Assembly (NCBI RefSeq): GCF_000373625.1 | Contig: NZ_KB891987.1 | Coordinates: forward strand, 673,081 to 737,080 | Direction of reading: 5' to 3' | Source of the DNA: Streptomyces sp. LaPpAH-108 | GTDB taxonomy: Bacteria > Actinomycetota > Actinomycetes > Streptomycetales > Streptomycetaceae | Length of the DNA stretch: 64,000 bases | Part shown: one piece after another, positions 8,964-18,084 of the stretch | Position numbering within the stretch: position 1 is the first letter of the stretch | Layout of the letters: every line of letters begins with the position of its first letter | Position numbers and translations under genes: made by a program | Notes under the pieces: generated by a model | Database searches by the model: none | What the model was told of the DNA's origin: nothing | What the model saw: the letters and a program-made list of their open reading frames with translations, nothing else

Positions 8964-9854
8964 TCAGTTCAGCAGCGCCCGCGCCGCCCGCGCCTGCGCC
9001 CGCGCCCGTTCCTCCGCCACCGGGTCGACCACCGCGACCAGCTCCGCGTACGCCTCCAGCTCCGCCGCGCCCTCCGTGAACGCCCCCCGCTGCACCAGCA
9101 GCCGCGCCCGGTCGTAACGCAGCCGCGCCGGATGCGCGGGCAGCAGCAGCCCCAACTCCACGGCCAGCAGGGCGATGTCGGAGCGCTCGGGGCGGGCGGC
9201 GGCCCACGCCCGCACGTTGTTCAGAATCCGCTGGACCACCTCGACCGGCGTCGCGGGCACCAGCGCCGCCGGGTCCAGCGGCGCCCCCGTCGCCCCCACC
9301 ACCAGCAGCTCGGCATCCGCCCGGGTCAGCAGCCGGCCCCCGTCGAACGGGTCCGCGAGGACCATCTCCTCGCCCGAGGGCCCGAACCCCACCACGAAGT
9401 GCCCCGGCAGCGACACGCCGTACACCGGCGCACCCGCCCGCCGGGCCACCTCCAGCCACACCACCGACAGCAGGATCGGCAGCCCGCGCCGCCGCCGCAG
9501 CACTGCGTGCAGCAGCGAGGACTCCAGCCGCTCGTAGTCCCCGGCCGAGCCCCGGAACCCGCACTCCTCGCCGAGCAGCCGGGCCAGCGCCCGAGCCCAC
9601 GCCCGCGGCCCGCCAGGCCGGTACGGCACCCGCCCCGCCAGCTCGTCCAGCGCCAGCTGCGCCGCGTCCAGCCCGGCCTCGTCAAGGGAGCCGTCCGCCT
9701 CCGCGCCGATCAGCAGGCACAGCGCGGACAGGTCGGGGCGGGACGAACGGGCCTCCTCCGCGAACCTGCGCCGCAGCTCCGCCGAGCGCTCGGCGGGCGG
9801 CGGGTACGGCGGCGGGATATAGGGCGGGCGCTTCGCCGGTTCCTGGCCGTCCAC
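8964..9854 (-). CDS. SirB1-family transglutaminase-like protein with TPR-like C-terminus
   Basis: 296 residues. The middle carries the Transglut_core2 pattern (RRRGLPILLSVVWLEVARRAGAPVYGVSLPGHFVVGF, then LADPFDGGRLLTRADAE). The C-terminal part (ALLAVELGLLLPAHPARLRYDRARLLVQRG) resembles the TPR extension of SirB1 proteins. The cysteine of true transglutaminases is not evident, so catalysis is doubtful. The start is GTG at 9854 because GTAGGAGG sits six bases upstream. The 384-residue reading of this frame runs into the preceding gene and is rejected. It lies eight bases downstream of the GNAT gene and is probably co-transcribed. Biological role unknown. Confidence 0.78.
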   Translation of the reverse strand: MDGQEPAKRPPYIPPPYPPPAERSAELRRRFAEEARSSRPDLSALCLLIGAEADGSLDEAGLDAAQLALDELAGRVPYRPGGPRAWARALARLLGEECGFRGSAGDYERLESSLLHAVLRRRRGLPILLSVVWLEVARRAGAPVYGVSLPGHFVVGFGPSGEEMVLADPFDGGRLLTRADAELLVVGATGAPLDPAALVPATPVEVVQRILNNVRAWAAARPERSDIALLAVELGLLLPAHPARLRYDRARLLVQRGAFTEGAAELEAYAELVAVVDPVAEERARAQARAARALLN

Positions 9855-9862
9855 GGCGCCTC

Positions 9863-10879
9863 CTACGGCCGCCCGGCGCCGGAGCCGTCCGGTGCCCGGT
9901 AGTGGTGGTAGGTGTGGTGCGGCGCGAAGCCCAGGCGCTCGTACAGCGTCCGCGCGCCCGTGTTGGACTCCTCCACCTGGAGCCACGCCGCCGAGGCGCC
10001 CTCGTCCAGGGCGCGCCGGGCCAGCGCGGCCATCACCTCGGAGGCCAGCCCCTGCCGCCGCCGCGCGGGATCGACCTCGACGGCCGCGAACCCGGCCCAG
10101 CGGCCGTCCACGACACACCGCCCGATCGCCGCGGGCGCCTCACCCGCCGCGCCGGGCACCGTCGCGAACCACACCGACGCTCCTCGGTCGAGCACCCGCA
10201 GGGCCACGTCGCTCACTCCCTTGCGCTGGTACCGCGCGAGCCACGCCTCGTCCGCCTCGCGGGAGAGGACCACACCGGCGCCCTCCGCCCGGTCCGCGAC
10301 CGGTGCCAGACCCCCGGTCCACAGCTGGGCCGTGACCTCCCGGGTCCAGCCGCGCCGCTCCAGCTCCGCGCACAGCGGCTCCGGCACACCGTCGGGGCCG
10401 CTCGCGGTCTGGACATAGGCGGGCAGGCCGCGCTCGTCGTACCAGCGTCTTACGGCGAGCAGGGCCGCGTCGAGCGGAAGGCCCGGATCACCCAGGGGGA
10501 GCACACTGTTCGCCCGCCGGGTGAAGCCCCCGGCCGCCCGCAGCTCCCACCCCCCGAGCCACTCGCTCTCCACCGGCCGCCACGCCCGCGCGGCCACCTC
10601 GGCCAGCTCCGCGTACCCGGCCGCCGGACCGCGCCGACGTGCGGGAACGGCCGGAACGACCTTGCCCGCGACGAGCACGGACTCCTCGATCCGCACCGTT
10701 CGGCCGTCCCGCTGTGTGATCATGAGCACGCCGTTGTCCCATGATGTGAGAACACCGACCGTGTCGGTGAACTTCTCACCCGGCCGACCGGTCTGCGTCA
10801 ACCGTCGTACCGAGACCCGTTTGCCCACGTCAGCAGGGGCAATTCGGACCTCGAGGCGTCCTGGCGCCGATATTTCCAC
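9863..10879 (-). CDS. GNAT-family N-acetyltransferase with an N-terminal SH3-like extension
   Basis: About 338 residues. The acetyl-CoA-binding GNAT core lies near the C-terminus: [34 protein letters not shown], then [17 protein letters not shown]. The first 90 residues ([39 protein letters not shown]) look like a small beta-barrel. The start is uncertain: GTG at 10879 lies 11-13 bases after AGGAGGGG, while GTG at 10909 gives ten more residues and has no ribosome site. The substrate is unknown. It is divergent from fdxA and co-directional with the SirB1-like gene. Confidence 0.75.
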   Translation of the reverse strand: MEISAPGRLEVRIAPADVGKRVSVRRLTQTGRPGEKFTDTVGVLTSWDNGVLMITQRDGRTVRIEESVLVAGKVVPAVPARRRGPAAGYAELAEVAARAWRPVESEWLGGWELRAAGGFTRRANSVLPLGDPGLPLDAALLAVRRWYDERGLPAYVQTASGPDGVPEPLCAELERRGWTREVTAQLWTGGLAPVADRAEGAGVVLSREADEAWLARYQRKGVSDVALRVLDRGASVWFATVPGAAGEAPAAIGRCVVDGRWAGFAAVEVDPARRRQGLASEVMAALARRALDEGASAAWLQVEESNTGARTLYERLGFAPHHTYHHYRAPDGSGAGRP

Positions 10880-11019
10880 TGGTCGGTCCACCCCTCCTGT
10901 TCGGATCACGTCCCAGAACGGAGATACTAGGGGCGGGCATCGACGACGCCGCGCTCCCGCGCGCCAGGCGGCGGAGCCTGAGGAGGCCCGCCAGCGCCCT
11001 ATCGAGGAGGAACGACAGC

Positions 11020-11340
11020 GTGACCTACGTCATCGCGCAGCCTTGTGTCGACGTCAAGGACAAGGCGTGCATCGAGGAGTGCCCGGTCGACTGCATCTAC
11101 GAGGGCCAGCGGTCCTTGTACATCCACCCGGACGAATGCGTCGACTGTGGTGCCTGTGAGCCGGTCTGCCCGGTCGAGGCGATCTTCTACGAGGACGACG
11201 TCCCGGACGAGTGGAAGGACTACTACAAGGCGAACGTCGAGTTCTTCGACGAGCTGGGCTCGCCCGGCGGCGCCAGCAAGCTGGGCCTGATCGAGCGCGA
11301 CCACCCCTTCGTCGCCGCGCTGCCGCCGCAGGGCGAGTGA
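11020..11340 (+). CDS. fdxA: 7Fe ferredoxin (3Fe-4S/4Fe-4S)
   Basis: 106 residues. Cysteines 9, 17, 21 and 25 come first, followed by the [12 protein letters not shown] cluster at 40, 43, 46 and 50. That is the arrangement of bacterial seven-iron ferredoxins of the M. tuberculosis FdxC type. The conserved tail ([17 protein letters not shown] and [16 protein letters not shown]) also matches. It is a low-potential electron carrier whose redox partners are not encoded nearby. GTG start with GAGGAGG ten bases upstream. The aminotransferase gene follows after 119 bases, as it does in mycobacteria (fdxC then Rv1178). Confidence 0.93.
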   Translation: MTYVIAQPCVDVKDKACIEECPVDCIYEGQRSLYIHPDECVDCGACEPVCPVEAIFYEDDVPDEWKDYYKANVEFFDELGSPGGASKLGLIERDHPFVAALPPQGE

Positions 11341-11459
11341 CGCCGGGGCCGCTCCCGCGCGGCCCGCACGACGACAGCACCGCCTCGGTCCCGTACGGCC
11401 AGTTCGCCGCCGTACGGGGCCGAGGCGTTCGCCGTTACCCACGAAAGCGAGCAAGTCCC

Positions 11460-12557
11460 GTGTCCGCAGTCTCCGACCGGCTCCCCACCTTCCCCTGGGA
11501 CAAGCTGGAGCCGTACAAGAAGACCGCCGCCGCGCACCCCGGCGGCATCGTCGACCTCTCGGTCGGCACCCCGGTCGACCCGGTCCCCGAGCAGGTCCAG
11601 AAGGCCCTGATCGACGCGGCCGACTCGCCCGGCTACCCGACGGTGTGGGGCACGCCCGCGCTGCGCGACGCGATCACCGGCTGGCTGGAGCGCCGCCTCG
11701 GCGCCCGCGAGGTCACCCACCGCCATGTGCTGCCGGTGGTCGGCTCCAAGGAACTCGTCGCCTGGCTCCCCACCCAGCTCGGCCTCGGCCCCGGCGACCG
11801 CGTGGCCTACCCGCGCCTGGCCTACCCCACCTACGAGGTGGGTGCCCGCCTCGCCCGCGCCGAGTACGAGGTCTACGACGACCCGCGCGACCTGGACCCG
11901 GAGGGCCTGAAGCTCCTCTGGCTGAACTCGCCGTCCAACCCGACCGGTGCGGTCCTCTCCCAGGAGGACCTGGCGGGGATCGTCGCCTGGGCCCGCGAAC
12001 ACGGCGTCCTGCTCGTCTCCGACGAGTGCTACCTGGAGCTGGGCTGGGAGGCCGACCCCGTCTCGGTCCTGCACCCGGACGTCAACGGCGGCTCCTACGA
12101 CGGCATCGTGGCCGTCCACTCCCTCTCCAAGCGGTCCAACCTCGCCGGTTACCGCGCGGCCTTCCTCGCGGGCGACCCGGCCGTCCTCATGCCGCTCCTG
12201 GAGATCCGCAAGCACGGCGGCATGATGATCCCGGCCCCCACCCAGGCGGCGATGGCGGCGGCGCTGGCGGACGACGAACACGTCCGCGTCCAGCACGCCC
12301 GCTACGAGTCCCGCCGCACCCGGCTCCGCGAGGCCCTGCTGGCCCACGGCTTCCGCATCGACCACAGCGAGGCCAGCCTCTACCTGTGGTCCACCCGGGG
12401 CGAGTCCTGCTGGGACACGGTGGCGCACCTGGCCGACCTCGGCATCCTGGTCGCGCCGGGCGACTTCTACGGCGAGGCGGGCGCGCAGCACGTGCGGGTG
12501 GCTCTGACGGCCACGGACGAGCGCATCGACGAAGCGATCACCCGCCTGAAGGCGTAA
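11460..12557 (+). CDS. dapC: Succinyldiaminopimelate aminotransferase (class I/II PLP enzyme)
   Basis: 365 residues of fold-type I. The Schiff-base lysine is Lys224 in SLSKRSNLAGYR. WLNSPSNPTGAVL, SDECYLELGW and the C-terminal HVRVALTATDERIDEA are standard positions. DapC transfers an amino group from glutamate to N-succinyl-2-amino-6-ketopimelate in lysine/diaminopimelate synthesis. The assignment relies on family resemblance and on dapE lying 1.5 kb away. Mycobacterial homologues at this locus are sometimes called only aminotransferase. GTG start at 11460 with MSAVSDRLPTFPWD. An earlier in-frame start would overlap fdxA. A compound hairpin follows. Confidence 0.85.
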   Translation: MSAVSDRLPTFPWDKLEPYKKTAAAHPGGIVDLSVGTPVDPVPEQVQKALIDAADSPGYPTVWGTPALRDAITGWLERRLGAREVTHRHVLPVVGSKELVAWLPTQLGLGPGDRVAYPRLAYPTYEVGARLARAEYEVYDDPRDLDPEGLKLLWLNSPSNPTGAVLSQEDLAGIVAWAREHGVLLVSDECYLELGWEADPVSVLHPDVNGGSYDGIVAVHSLSKRSNLAGYRAAFLAGDPAVLMPLLEIRKHGGMMIPAPTQAAMAAALADDEHVRVQHARYESRRTRLREALLAHGFRIDHSEASLYLWSTRGESCWDTVAHLADLGILVAPGDFYGEAGAQHVRVALTATDERIDEAITRLKA

Positions 12558-12577
12558 CCAGCCGGAAGCCGGCTGCT

Positions 12578-12632
12578 GCTACCGCTGTGCCCACCCGTTC
12601 CGCCTTGCGGAACGACTGCCCACAGCGGTAGC
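12578..12632. terminator. Compound bidirectional hairpin between dapC and a convergent gene
   Basis: An outer 12-bp stem (GCTACCGCTGTG 12578-12589 with 12621-12632) encloses a second perfect 7-bp hairpin GTTCCGC-CTT-GCGGAAC (12597-12613). The element sits between two convergent stops and could end transcription from both sides. Confidence 0.65.
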
Positions 12633-12642
12633 GGTACCGGCC

Positions 12643-12945
12643 TCAGCCGAGCGGCAGCCCGCTCTTGGACAAGTTGCCCAGCACACCCCCGGCCGTCCCC
12701 GTGGCCTTGCTGGCCGCAGGCGCCGCGTTCTTCAGCGCCCCCGCCGCCGGAACCGCCTGCTGCACCACCTTGTTGCCCGCGAGCCCGCTCACGCCGTCCA
12801 GCGCGCTGAGCCCGCCCAGCCCGGGCGCCGCGGACGGGTGCTGAGCCGCCGCCCCGGCCGTCCCGGCGACCCCCACCCCCGCCACCACTCCAGCGGCGGT
12901 GAGCAGCGCGGCACGAGCGATCCGGCGGGTCATGGGAAGAGACAT
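12643..12945 (-). CDS. Small secreted protein, function unknown
   Basis: 100 residues. The ATG at 12945 gives a classic signal peptide: MSLPMTRRIARAALLTAAG, then an alanine/valine-rich core ending TAGAAAQH. GGAG five bases upstream supports this start over the 128-residue reading. The mature part is about 65 residues rich in Ala, Gly, Leu and Pro (GLGGLSALDGVSGLAGNKVVQQAVPAAG), with no cysteine and no known motif. Proteins of this composition are common in Streptomyces and usually unassigned. It is convergent with dapC and shares the hairpin at 12578-12632. Confidence 0.65.
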   Translation of the reverse strand: MSLPMTRRIARAALLTAAGVVAGVGVAGTAGAAAQHPSAAPGLGGLSALDGVSGLAGNKVVQQAVPAAGALKNAAPAASKATGTAGGVLGNLSKSGLPLG

Positions 12946-13032
12946 CACGGCTCCAATCGACGGAAGAACACTGCCGTGACTACCGCGCGAACCCCCCGAA
13001 GGTTGCGGACCCCCGAGGTAAAAAGACAATAA

Positions 13033-14025
13033 CTACGGCCCGGTGACGATCCGTACGCTCGCCGGAGAGGCCTCGGCGCCCGCCGTCCCGCCGCCCGGCG
13101 CCGGATGCCAGTCGCCCCCGCCGTTGGACGCGGTCCACTCCCGTCCCGCGTACGTCACCCGGGAGATCCGCAGCGCGGAGGAGTTGGCCACCGCCCACTG
13201 CGCGAGCTGCCACCCCCGCTCCCGCTCGTCGCGCCCGCTGGCGTCGGTCCTGTCGCCCTGCGGCACCGGAACCGTCACCGTCCGCCCGTGCGCGGTCGCG
13301 GTCACGCTCGGGGACGGCGAGGGCGAGGGGACGGACGTACCGCCCACCTCCGCGCCCGTCTCCTGGAGCGCGTCGCGCCCGAAGTCCCGTACCAGCGCGG
13401 TCCGTACGGCGTCAGGACCCACCGTGCCGGTCGCCCGCATGGAGCGGCCGTCGCAGGTCAGGGTCGCCGCGGAGTAGCCGGTGAGCGCGGTGGCGAGCAG
13501 CGCGGCGTCCGACTCGTGCTTGGCGTACGCCTCCGGGAAACCGCTGCGCTGCACCTTCTGCGCCGCGACGGTGAGCGGGAGTTCGGTGTAGTCCGGCACG
13601 CGCGCGAGATGGGCGTAGAAGATGCCCGCCGCGTACGCCGGGTCCATGATCTGCTGCTCGGAACCCCAGCCCTGCGAGGGCCGCTGCTGGAAGAGGCCGA
13701 GCGAATCCCGGTCGCCGTGCTCGATGTTGCGCAGCCCGGACTCCTGGAGCGCGGTGGCCAGCGCGATCGTCACCGCGCGCAGCGGCATCCCGCGCCCGGT
13801 GCCGACGGCGGCGATGGTGGCCGCGTTGCCCGCCTGCTCGGGGGTGAACTCGTACGACACGCGCGCGTCCGACGCGGAGACCACCTTGCAGCCTCGTGCG
13901 ATCCCGCCTCCGGTGACGTACTGCACCACGAGGTAGGCGGTGACGGCGGACAGGACGAGCAGTGCCGCGCAGATGCGCAGGACACGGCCGCGGCGTCGGG
14001 GTCGGGAGGGGGACGGCTCTGACAC
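13033..14025 (-). CDS. Membrane-anchored lysozyme/lytic-transglycosylase-like protein
   Basis: 330 residues. A basic N-terminus ([11 protein letters not shown]) is followed by one membrane helix ([20 protein letters not shown]). Residues about 70-150 carry an actinobacterial transglycosylase-like pattern: [17 protein letters not shown] with a candidate catalytic Glu, [18 protein letters not shown] and [15 protein letters not shown] Ser/Pro hinge leads to a C-terminal region with [16 protein letters not shown]. It probably acts on peptidoglycan at the outer membrane face. The start is GTG at 14025. It has no Shine-Dalgarno but a TACCTT box six bases upstream, which fits a leaderless transcript. 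Confidence 0.65.
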   Translation of the reverse strand: MSEPSPSRPRRRGRVLRICAALLVLSAVTAYLVVQYVTGGGIARGCKVVSASDARVSYEFTPEQAGNAATIAAVGTGRGMPLRAVTIALATALQESGLRNIEHGDRDSLGLFQQRPSQGWGSEQQIMDPAYAAGIFYAHLARVPDYTELPLTVAAQKVQRSGFPEAYAKHESDAALLATALTGYSAATLTCDGRSMRATGTVGPDAVRTALVRDFGRDALQETGAEVGGTSVPSPSPSPSVTATAHGRTVTVPVPQGDRTDASGRDERERGWQLAQWAVANSSALRISRVTYAGREWTASNGGGDWHPAPGGGTAGAEASPASVRIVTGP

Positions 14026-14037
14026 GCGTACAAGGTA
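14026..14037 (-). promoter_or_regulatory. Candidate -10 box for leaderless transcript of the transglycosylase-like gene
   Basis: On the minus strand TACCTT is followed by GTACGC and the GTG start (six-base spacing). No ribosome-binding site is present. Inferred from spacing only. Confidence 0.4.
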
Positions 14038-14085
14038 CTGGAGTGCGCAACCCCGTTCGCACCGGGACGGGGGCGGGGCCCGCGT

Positions 14086-14098
14086 TAGGGTCGGGAGC
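14086..14098 (+). promoter_or_regulatory. Candidate -10 box in front of dapE
   Basis: TAGGGT followed by CGGGAGC and the ATG (seven bases). GGGAG could alternatively be a very close Shine-Dalgarno, so the leaderless reading is only one option. Confidence 0.4.
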
Positions 14099-15178
14099 AT
14101 GGCCGAAACCTCGCTTGACCTCACGCTGGACGCCGCCGAGCTGACCGCACGGCTCGTGGACATCCCCTCCGAGAGCGGCACCGAGAAGCCGCTCGCCGAC
14201 GCGATCGAGGCAGCACTGCGCGCGCTGCCGCATCTGACGGTGGAGCGGTACGGCGACAACGTGGTCGCCCGGACCGCGCTCGGCCGCGCGCAGCGGGTGA
14301 TCCTCGCCGGGCACATCGACACCGTGCCGATCGCGGACAACGTGCCCTCCCGGCTCGACGAGGACGGCGTGCTGTGGGGCTGCGGCACCTGCGACATGAA
14401 GGCCGGTGTCGCGGTCCAGCTGCGCATCGCGGCCACCGTGCCCGAGCCCAACCGCGATCTGACCTTCGTGTTCTACGACAACGAGGAGGTCGCCGCCGAG
14501 CTGAACGGGCTCAGGAAGCTGGCGGAGGCTCACCCGGAGTGGCTGGCAGGGGACTTCGCGGTCCTGCTCGAACCCTCCGACGGCCAGGTCGAGGGCGGCT
14601 GCCAGGGCACGCTGCGGGTCCTGCTGAAGACCAAGGGCGAGCGGGCGCACTCCGCGCGCGGCTGGATGGGCTCCAACGCCATCCACGCCGCCGCCCCGAT
14701 CCTGGCCCGCCTCGCCTCGTACGAGCCCCGGTGGCCGGTGATCGACGGCCTGGAGTACCGCGAGGGCCTGAACGCGGTGCGCATCGGCGGGGGAGTGGCG
14801 GGCAACGTCATCCCCGACGAGTGCGTGGTCACGGTCAACTTCCGCTACGCGCCCGACCGTTCGGAGGAGGAGGCGATCGCGCACGTCCGTGAGGTGTTCG
14901 CGGACTGCGGCGTGGAGGAGTTCGTGATCGACGACCACAGCGGTGCCGCGCTGCCCGGCCTCTCCCACCCGGCCGCCGCCGCGTTCATCGAGGCGGTGGG
15001 CGGTGTCCCGATGCCCAAGTACGGCTGGACGGACGTCTCCCGCTTCGCCTCGCTCGGCATCCCGGCCGTCAACTACGGCCCCGGCAACCCCCACTTGGCG
15101 CACAAGCGGGACGAGCGGGTGGAGACGGCGAAGATCCTCGCGGGCGAGGAGCGGCTGCGCGGCTGGCTGACCGCCTAG
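14099..15178 (+). CDS. dapE: Succinyl-diaminopimelate desuccinylase
   Basis: 359 residues of the M20 metallopeptidase family. It hydrolyses N-succinyl-LL-diaminopimelate in diaminopimelate synthesis, using zinc. Metal ligands are visible as His72 and Asp74 in AGHIDTVP, the bridging Asp in CGTCDMKAG, the Glu pair in DNEEVAAE, and the late His in [29 protein letters not shown] marks the dimerisation domain. Length and motif spelling fit the actinobacterial DapE type. Divergent from the transglycosylase-like gene with a 73-base spacer. dapC lies 1.5 kb upstream in the same direction. Confidence 0.92.
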   Translation: MAETSLDLTLDAAELTARLVDIPSESGTEKPLADAIEAALRALPHLTVERYGDNVVARTALGRAQRVILAGHIDTVPIADNVPSRLDEDGVLWGCGTCDMKAGVAVQLRIAATVPEPNRDLTFVFYDNEEVAAELNGLRKLAEAHPEWLAGDFAVLLEPSDGQVEGGCQGTLRVLLKTKGERAHSARGWMGSNAIHAAAPILARLASYEPRWPVIDGLEYREGLNAVRIGGGVAGNVIPDECVVTVNFRYAPDRSEEEAIAHVREVFADCGVEEFVIDDHSGAALPGLSHPAAAAFIEAVGGVPMPKYGWTDVSRFASLGIPAVNYGPGNPHLAHKRDERVETAKILAGEERLRGWLTA

Positions 15179-15306
15179 CACCCACCGGCCCACGCGGCGG
15201 CACCCGCACCACACGGCGCCGTGTTCCGGACATGCTCACGTCCCCCCGCCGTAACGGATGCGGATCTAGGCTGAGGACGAAATACCGGCAAGTGGAGGGA
15301 GCGCAC

Positions 15307-16065
15307 ATGGCCACGGGAAACCCCGAGGGGAAGAAGCGCCCGCCGGACGAGCAGCGGCTCGGTCCGGTCCTCAGGCGGCGCGGCCAGGTGCAGGCCAGCA
15401 CCACCGACCAGCGGCTCCTGGACGAGCGCGCCCCCACCGACTGGGTGCACACCGACCCCTGGCGGGTGCTGCGCATCCAGTCGGAGTTCATCGAGGGCTT
15501 CGGCACGCTCGCCGAGCTGCCGCCCGCGATCAGTGTGTTCGGCTCGGCGCGCACCCCGGTGGACTCACCGGAGTACGACGCCGGTGTACGGCTCGGACGC
15601 GGCCTGGTGGAGGCCGGCTGGGCCGTGATCACCGGAGGCGGCCCCGGCGCCATGGAGGCGGCCAACAAGGGCGCCCTGGAGGCGGGCGGCCTCTCCGTCG
15701 GCCTCGGCATCGAGCTGCCCTTCGAGCAGGGGCTGAACCCGTACGTCGACATCGGCCTGAACTTCCGGTACTTCTTCGTCCGCAAGATGATGTTCGTGAA
15801 GTACGCGCAGGGCTTCGTCGTCCTGCCCGGCGGGCTCGGCACCCTGGACGAGCTGTTCGAGGCGCTCACCCTGGTGCAGACCCAGAAGGTGACCCGGTTC
15901 CCGATCGTCCTGTTCGGCAGCGCGTACTGGGGCGGCCTGGTCGACTGGCTGCGCGGCACCCTGGTCGACCAGGGCAAGGCGTCGGAGAAGGACCTGATGC
16001 TCTTCCACGTCACGGACGACGTGGACGAGGCGGTCGCGCTGGTCTCCAAGGAGGCGGCCCGCTGA
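15307..16065 (+). CDS. LOG-family (TIGR00730) Rossmann protein
   Basis: 252 residues. The nucleotide-binding glycine loop GGGPGAMEAANKGA and the LOG motif PGGLGTLDELFEA (Pro174 onwards) are both present. SVFGSARTPVDSPEYD opens the fold. Family members are cytokinin-riboside-monophosphate phosphoribohydrolases or nucleoside-monophosphate glycosylases. The bacterial physiological substrate here is not known. The start at 15307 has GGAGGGAG six bases upstream. About 40 residues precede the Rossmann fold (GPVLRRRGQVQASTTDQRLL), a normal actinobacterial extension. The mycobacterial order dapE-LOG-folP2 is conserved here. Confidence 0.87.
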   Translation: MATGNPEGKKRPPDEQRLGPVLRRRGQVQASTTDQRLLDERAPTDWVHTDPWRVLRIQSEFIEGFGTLAELPPAISVFGSARTPVDSPEYDAGVRLGRGLVEAGWAVITGGGPGAMEAANKGALEAGGLSVGLGIELPFEQGLNPYVDIGLNFRYFFVRKMMFVKYAQGFVVLPGGLGTLDELFEALTLVQTQKVTRFPIVLFGSAYWGGLVDWLRGTLVDQGKASEKDLMLFHVTDDVDEAVALVSKEAAR

Positions 16066-16071
16066 ACCCCT

Positions 16072-16100
16072 CCCAGGGACGGCCCCGCGCCGTCCCTGGG
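16072..16100. terminator. Hairpin between convergent LOG and folP-like genes
   Basis: An 11-bp stem CCCAGGGACGG with its complement around a seven-base loop, lying between two stops. Likely bidirectional. Confidence 0.7.
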
Positions 16101-16109
16101 GCACGCTCC

Positions 16110-16970
16110 TCAGGCCAGGCCCCGCCGCGCGGTCGCGGGCGGCCGGTGCCCGGCGATCGACGCCACCATGTCGAGCACCTGCCGGGTCTCCGCGACCTCG
16201 TGCACCCGGTACACCTGCGCGCCCAGCCACGCCGAGACCGCCGTGGTCGCGAGCGTCCCGATCAGCCGTTCCTTGACCGGGCGGTCCAGGGTCTCGCCGA
16301 CGAAGTCCTTGTTGGACAGCGACACCAGCACCGGCCAGCCCGTCGCCGTCATCTCGCCCAGGCGGCGCGTGGCCTCCAGGCTGTGCCGGGTGTTCTTGCC
16401 GAAGTCGTGCCCCGGGTCGATCAGCACCGACTCGCGCGGCACACCGAGCGCCACCGCCCGCTCGGCCAGGCCCAGGGTGACCTCCAGGATGTCGGCCATG
16501 ACGTCGTCGTACACCACCCGGTGCGGACGCGTGCGCGGCTCGGCGCGCCCCGCGTGCGTGCACACCAGGCCCACGCCGTACCGCGCGGCGACCTCCGCGA
16601 GGCCGGGGTCGGCGCCGCCCCACGCGTCGTTCAGCAGATCGGCGCCCGCCTCGCACACCGCCTCGCCGACCTCGGCACGCCAGGTGTCCACGCTGATCAC
16701 CACGTCCGGGAACCGGCGCCGCACCTCGGCCACGAAGCCGACCGTGCGCCGCGCCTCCTCCTGCGCGGTGACCTCCTCGCCGGGGCCCGCCTTCACCCCG
16801 CCGATGTCGATGATCGCGGCCCCCTCGGCCACCGCCTGTTCCACGCGCGTCAGCGCGGCCTCGTCGGTGAACGTGGCGCCCCGGTCGTAGAAGGAGTCCG
16901 GGGTCCGGTTGACGATCGCCATCACCACCGGCTCGTGCGGCCCGAATTCCCGCGTGCCCAGCCTGAGCAT
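16110..16970 (-). CDS. folP2: Dihydropteroate synthase-like protein (FolP2 type)
   Basis: 286 residues of the pterin-binding TIM barrel. MAIVNRTPDSFYD, DIGGVKAGPG, ISVDTWRAEV and DPGHDFGKNTRHS are recognisable. True DHPS enzymes usually read DIGGESTRPG where this has DIGGVKAGPG. The latter is the spelling of mycobacterial FolP2, reported to lack dihydropteroate synthase activity, so a direct role in folate synthesis should not be assumed. Start ATG at 16970 (MLRLGTREFGP). The long extension to 17060 has no support. In mycobacteria folP2 is followed by gpgS, but here the next gene is the DivIVA-like protein. Confidence 0.8.
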   Translation of the reverse strand: MLRLGTREFGPHEPVVMAIVNRTPDSFYDRGATFTDEAALTRVEQAVAEGAAIIDIGGVKAGPGEEVTAQEEARRTVGFVAEVRRRFPDVVISVDTWRAEVGEAVCEAGADLLNDAWGGADPGLAEVAARYGVGLVCTHAGRAEPRTRPHRVVYDDVMADILEVTLGLAERAVALGVPRESVLIDPGHDFGKNTRHSLEATRRLGEMTATGWPVLVSLSNKDFVGETLDRPVKERLIGTLATTAVSAWLGAQVYRVHEVAETRQVLDMVASIAGHRPPATARRGLA

Positions 16971-17109
16971 CCCCTGTGACCTCTCCTCACCCGCCCACGG
17001 CGATCCCGTCCGTGGGCCCTGACTGTCAGCGTCGCATGGCACGATCGGACCCAGACACATTGGGCCACCGGCACCGCGCCGGGCACATCGAGCTTGGGGA
17101 ACCCTGGCG

Positions 17110-17457
17110 ATGCTGATGTTCTTGTTCCTGGTCGTCGCGCTGGCCGTCGTGGTGGCCGCGGTGACGCTCGCCGTGGTGGGCGGCGGGGAGAGCGCCCCGC
17201 TCCCGGAGGCCGCCCCCGAGCGGCTGACGGACCCGCTGCCCGCGGACCGCCCGGTCGGCGGCGCCGACGTGGAGAGCCTGCGCTTCCCGCTGGCCCCGCG
17301 CGGCTACCGCATGGCCGACGTGGACGACGCGCTCGGCCGGATCGCCGCCGAACTCGCCGAGCGCGACGCCCGGATCGCCGACCTGGAGTCCGCACTCGCC
17401 GGTGCCCGCGGCACCGGCCCCACCCGCCTGGACAAGCCGGGCACCGAGGAGGCGTGA
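17110..17457 (+). CDS. DivIVA-domain-like small membrane protein
   Basis: 115 residues. One N-terminal transmembrane helix (MLMFLFLVVALAVVVAAVTLAVV) is followed by a DivIVA N-terminal motif (LRFPLAPRGYRMADVDDALGRI) and a short coiled coil (ELAERDARIADLESAL). RGY is the signature that targets DivIVA proteins to curved membranes or to partners. Its role is unknown, but a gene of this type sits between gpgS and tagA in M. tuberculosis (Rv1209). The stop overlaps the tag start as TGATG, so the two are translationally coupled. Confidence 0.78.
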   Translation: MLMFLFLVVALAVVVAAVTLAVVGGGESAPLPEAAPERLTDPLPADRPVGGADVESLRFPLAPRGYRMADVDDALGRIAAELAERDARIADLESALAGARGTGPTRLDKPGTEEA

Positions 17458-18053
17458 TGAGCGACGGCACCGCGGTGGCCGGGTCCGACGGCAGGCTCCG
17501 CTGCCCCTGGGCCCTGTCCGCCGAGGACTACGTGTCCTACCACGACGAGGAGTGGGGCCGCCCGGTCCACGGCGACGACGCCCTCTTCGAACGGCTCAGC
17601 CTGGAAGCCTTCCAGTCCGGCCTGTCCTGGATCACCATCCTGCGCCGCAGGCCCGGCTTCCGCGCCGCGTTCGCGGACTTCCGCATCGAGAAGGTCGCCG
17701 CCTTCACCGACGAGGACCGCGAACGCCTGCTGGCCGACACCGGGATCATCCGCAACCGCGCCAAGATCGACGCCACGATCGCCAACGCGCGCGTGCTCGC
17801 CGACTGGTCCGAGGGCGACCTGGACGAGCTGATCTGGTCCCACGCCCCGGACCCGGCCGGACGCCCGGTGCCCAAGGTCCTCGGGGACGTGGCCGCCGTG
17901 ACCCCCGAGTCCACCGCGCTGTCCAAGGCGCTCAAGAAGCGGGGGCTGCGCTTCGTCGGCCCCACGACGGCGTACGCGCTGATGCAGGCCTGCGGGCTGG
18001 TCGACGACCACCTGGAGACCTGCGTCGGCAGAGGGATCGCCCAGGGCGCCTGA
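17457..18053 (+). CDS. tag: DNA-3-methyladenine glycosylase I
   Basis: 198 residues. Tag excises 3-methyladenine from DNA. The zinc site of the family is visible: Cys in RCPW, His in SYHDEEWG, and the late His and Cys in HLETC. EAFQSGLSWITILRRRPGFR, IIRNRAKIDATIANA and LKKRGLRFVGPTTAYALMQACGLVDDH are highly characteristic. GAGGAGG lies ahead of the ATG. It overlaps the DivIVA-like gene. Confidence 0.95.
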   Translation: MSDGTAVAGSDGRLRCPWALSAEDYVSYHDEEWGRPVHGDDALFERLSLEAFQSGLSWITILRRRPGFRAAFADFRIEKVAAFTDEDRERLLADTGIIRNRAKIDATIANARVLADWSEGDLDELIWSHAPDPAGRPVPKVLGDVAAVTPESTALSKALKKRGLRFVGPTTAYALMQACGLVDDHLETCVGRGIAQGA

Positions 18054-18084
18054 GCGGGCGCGGGTTCTTCCGGGGCGGTGCCGG

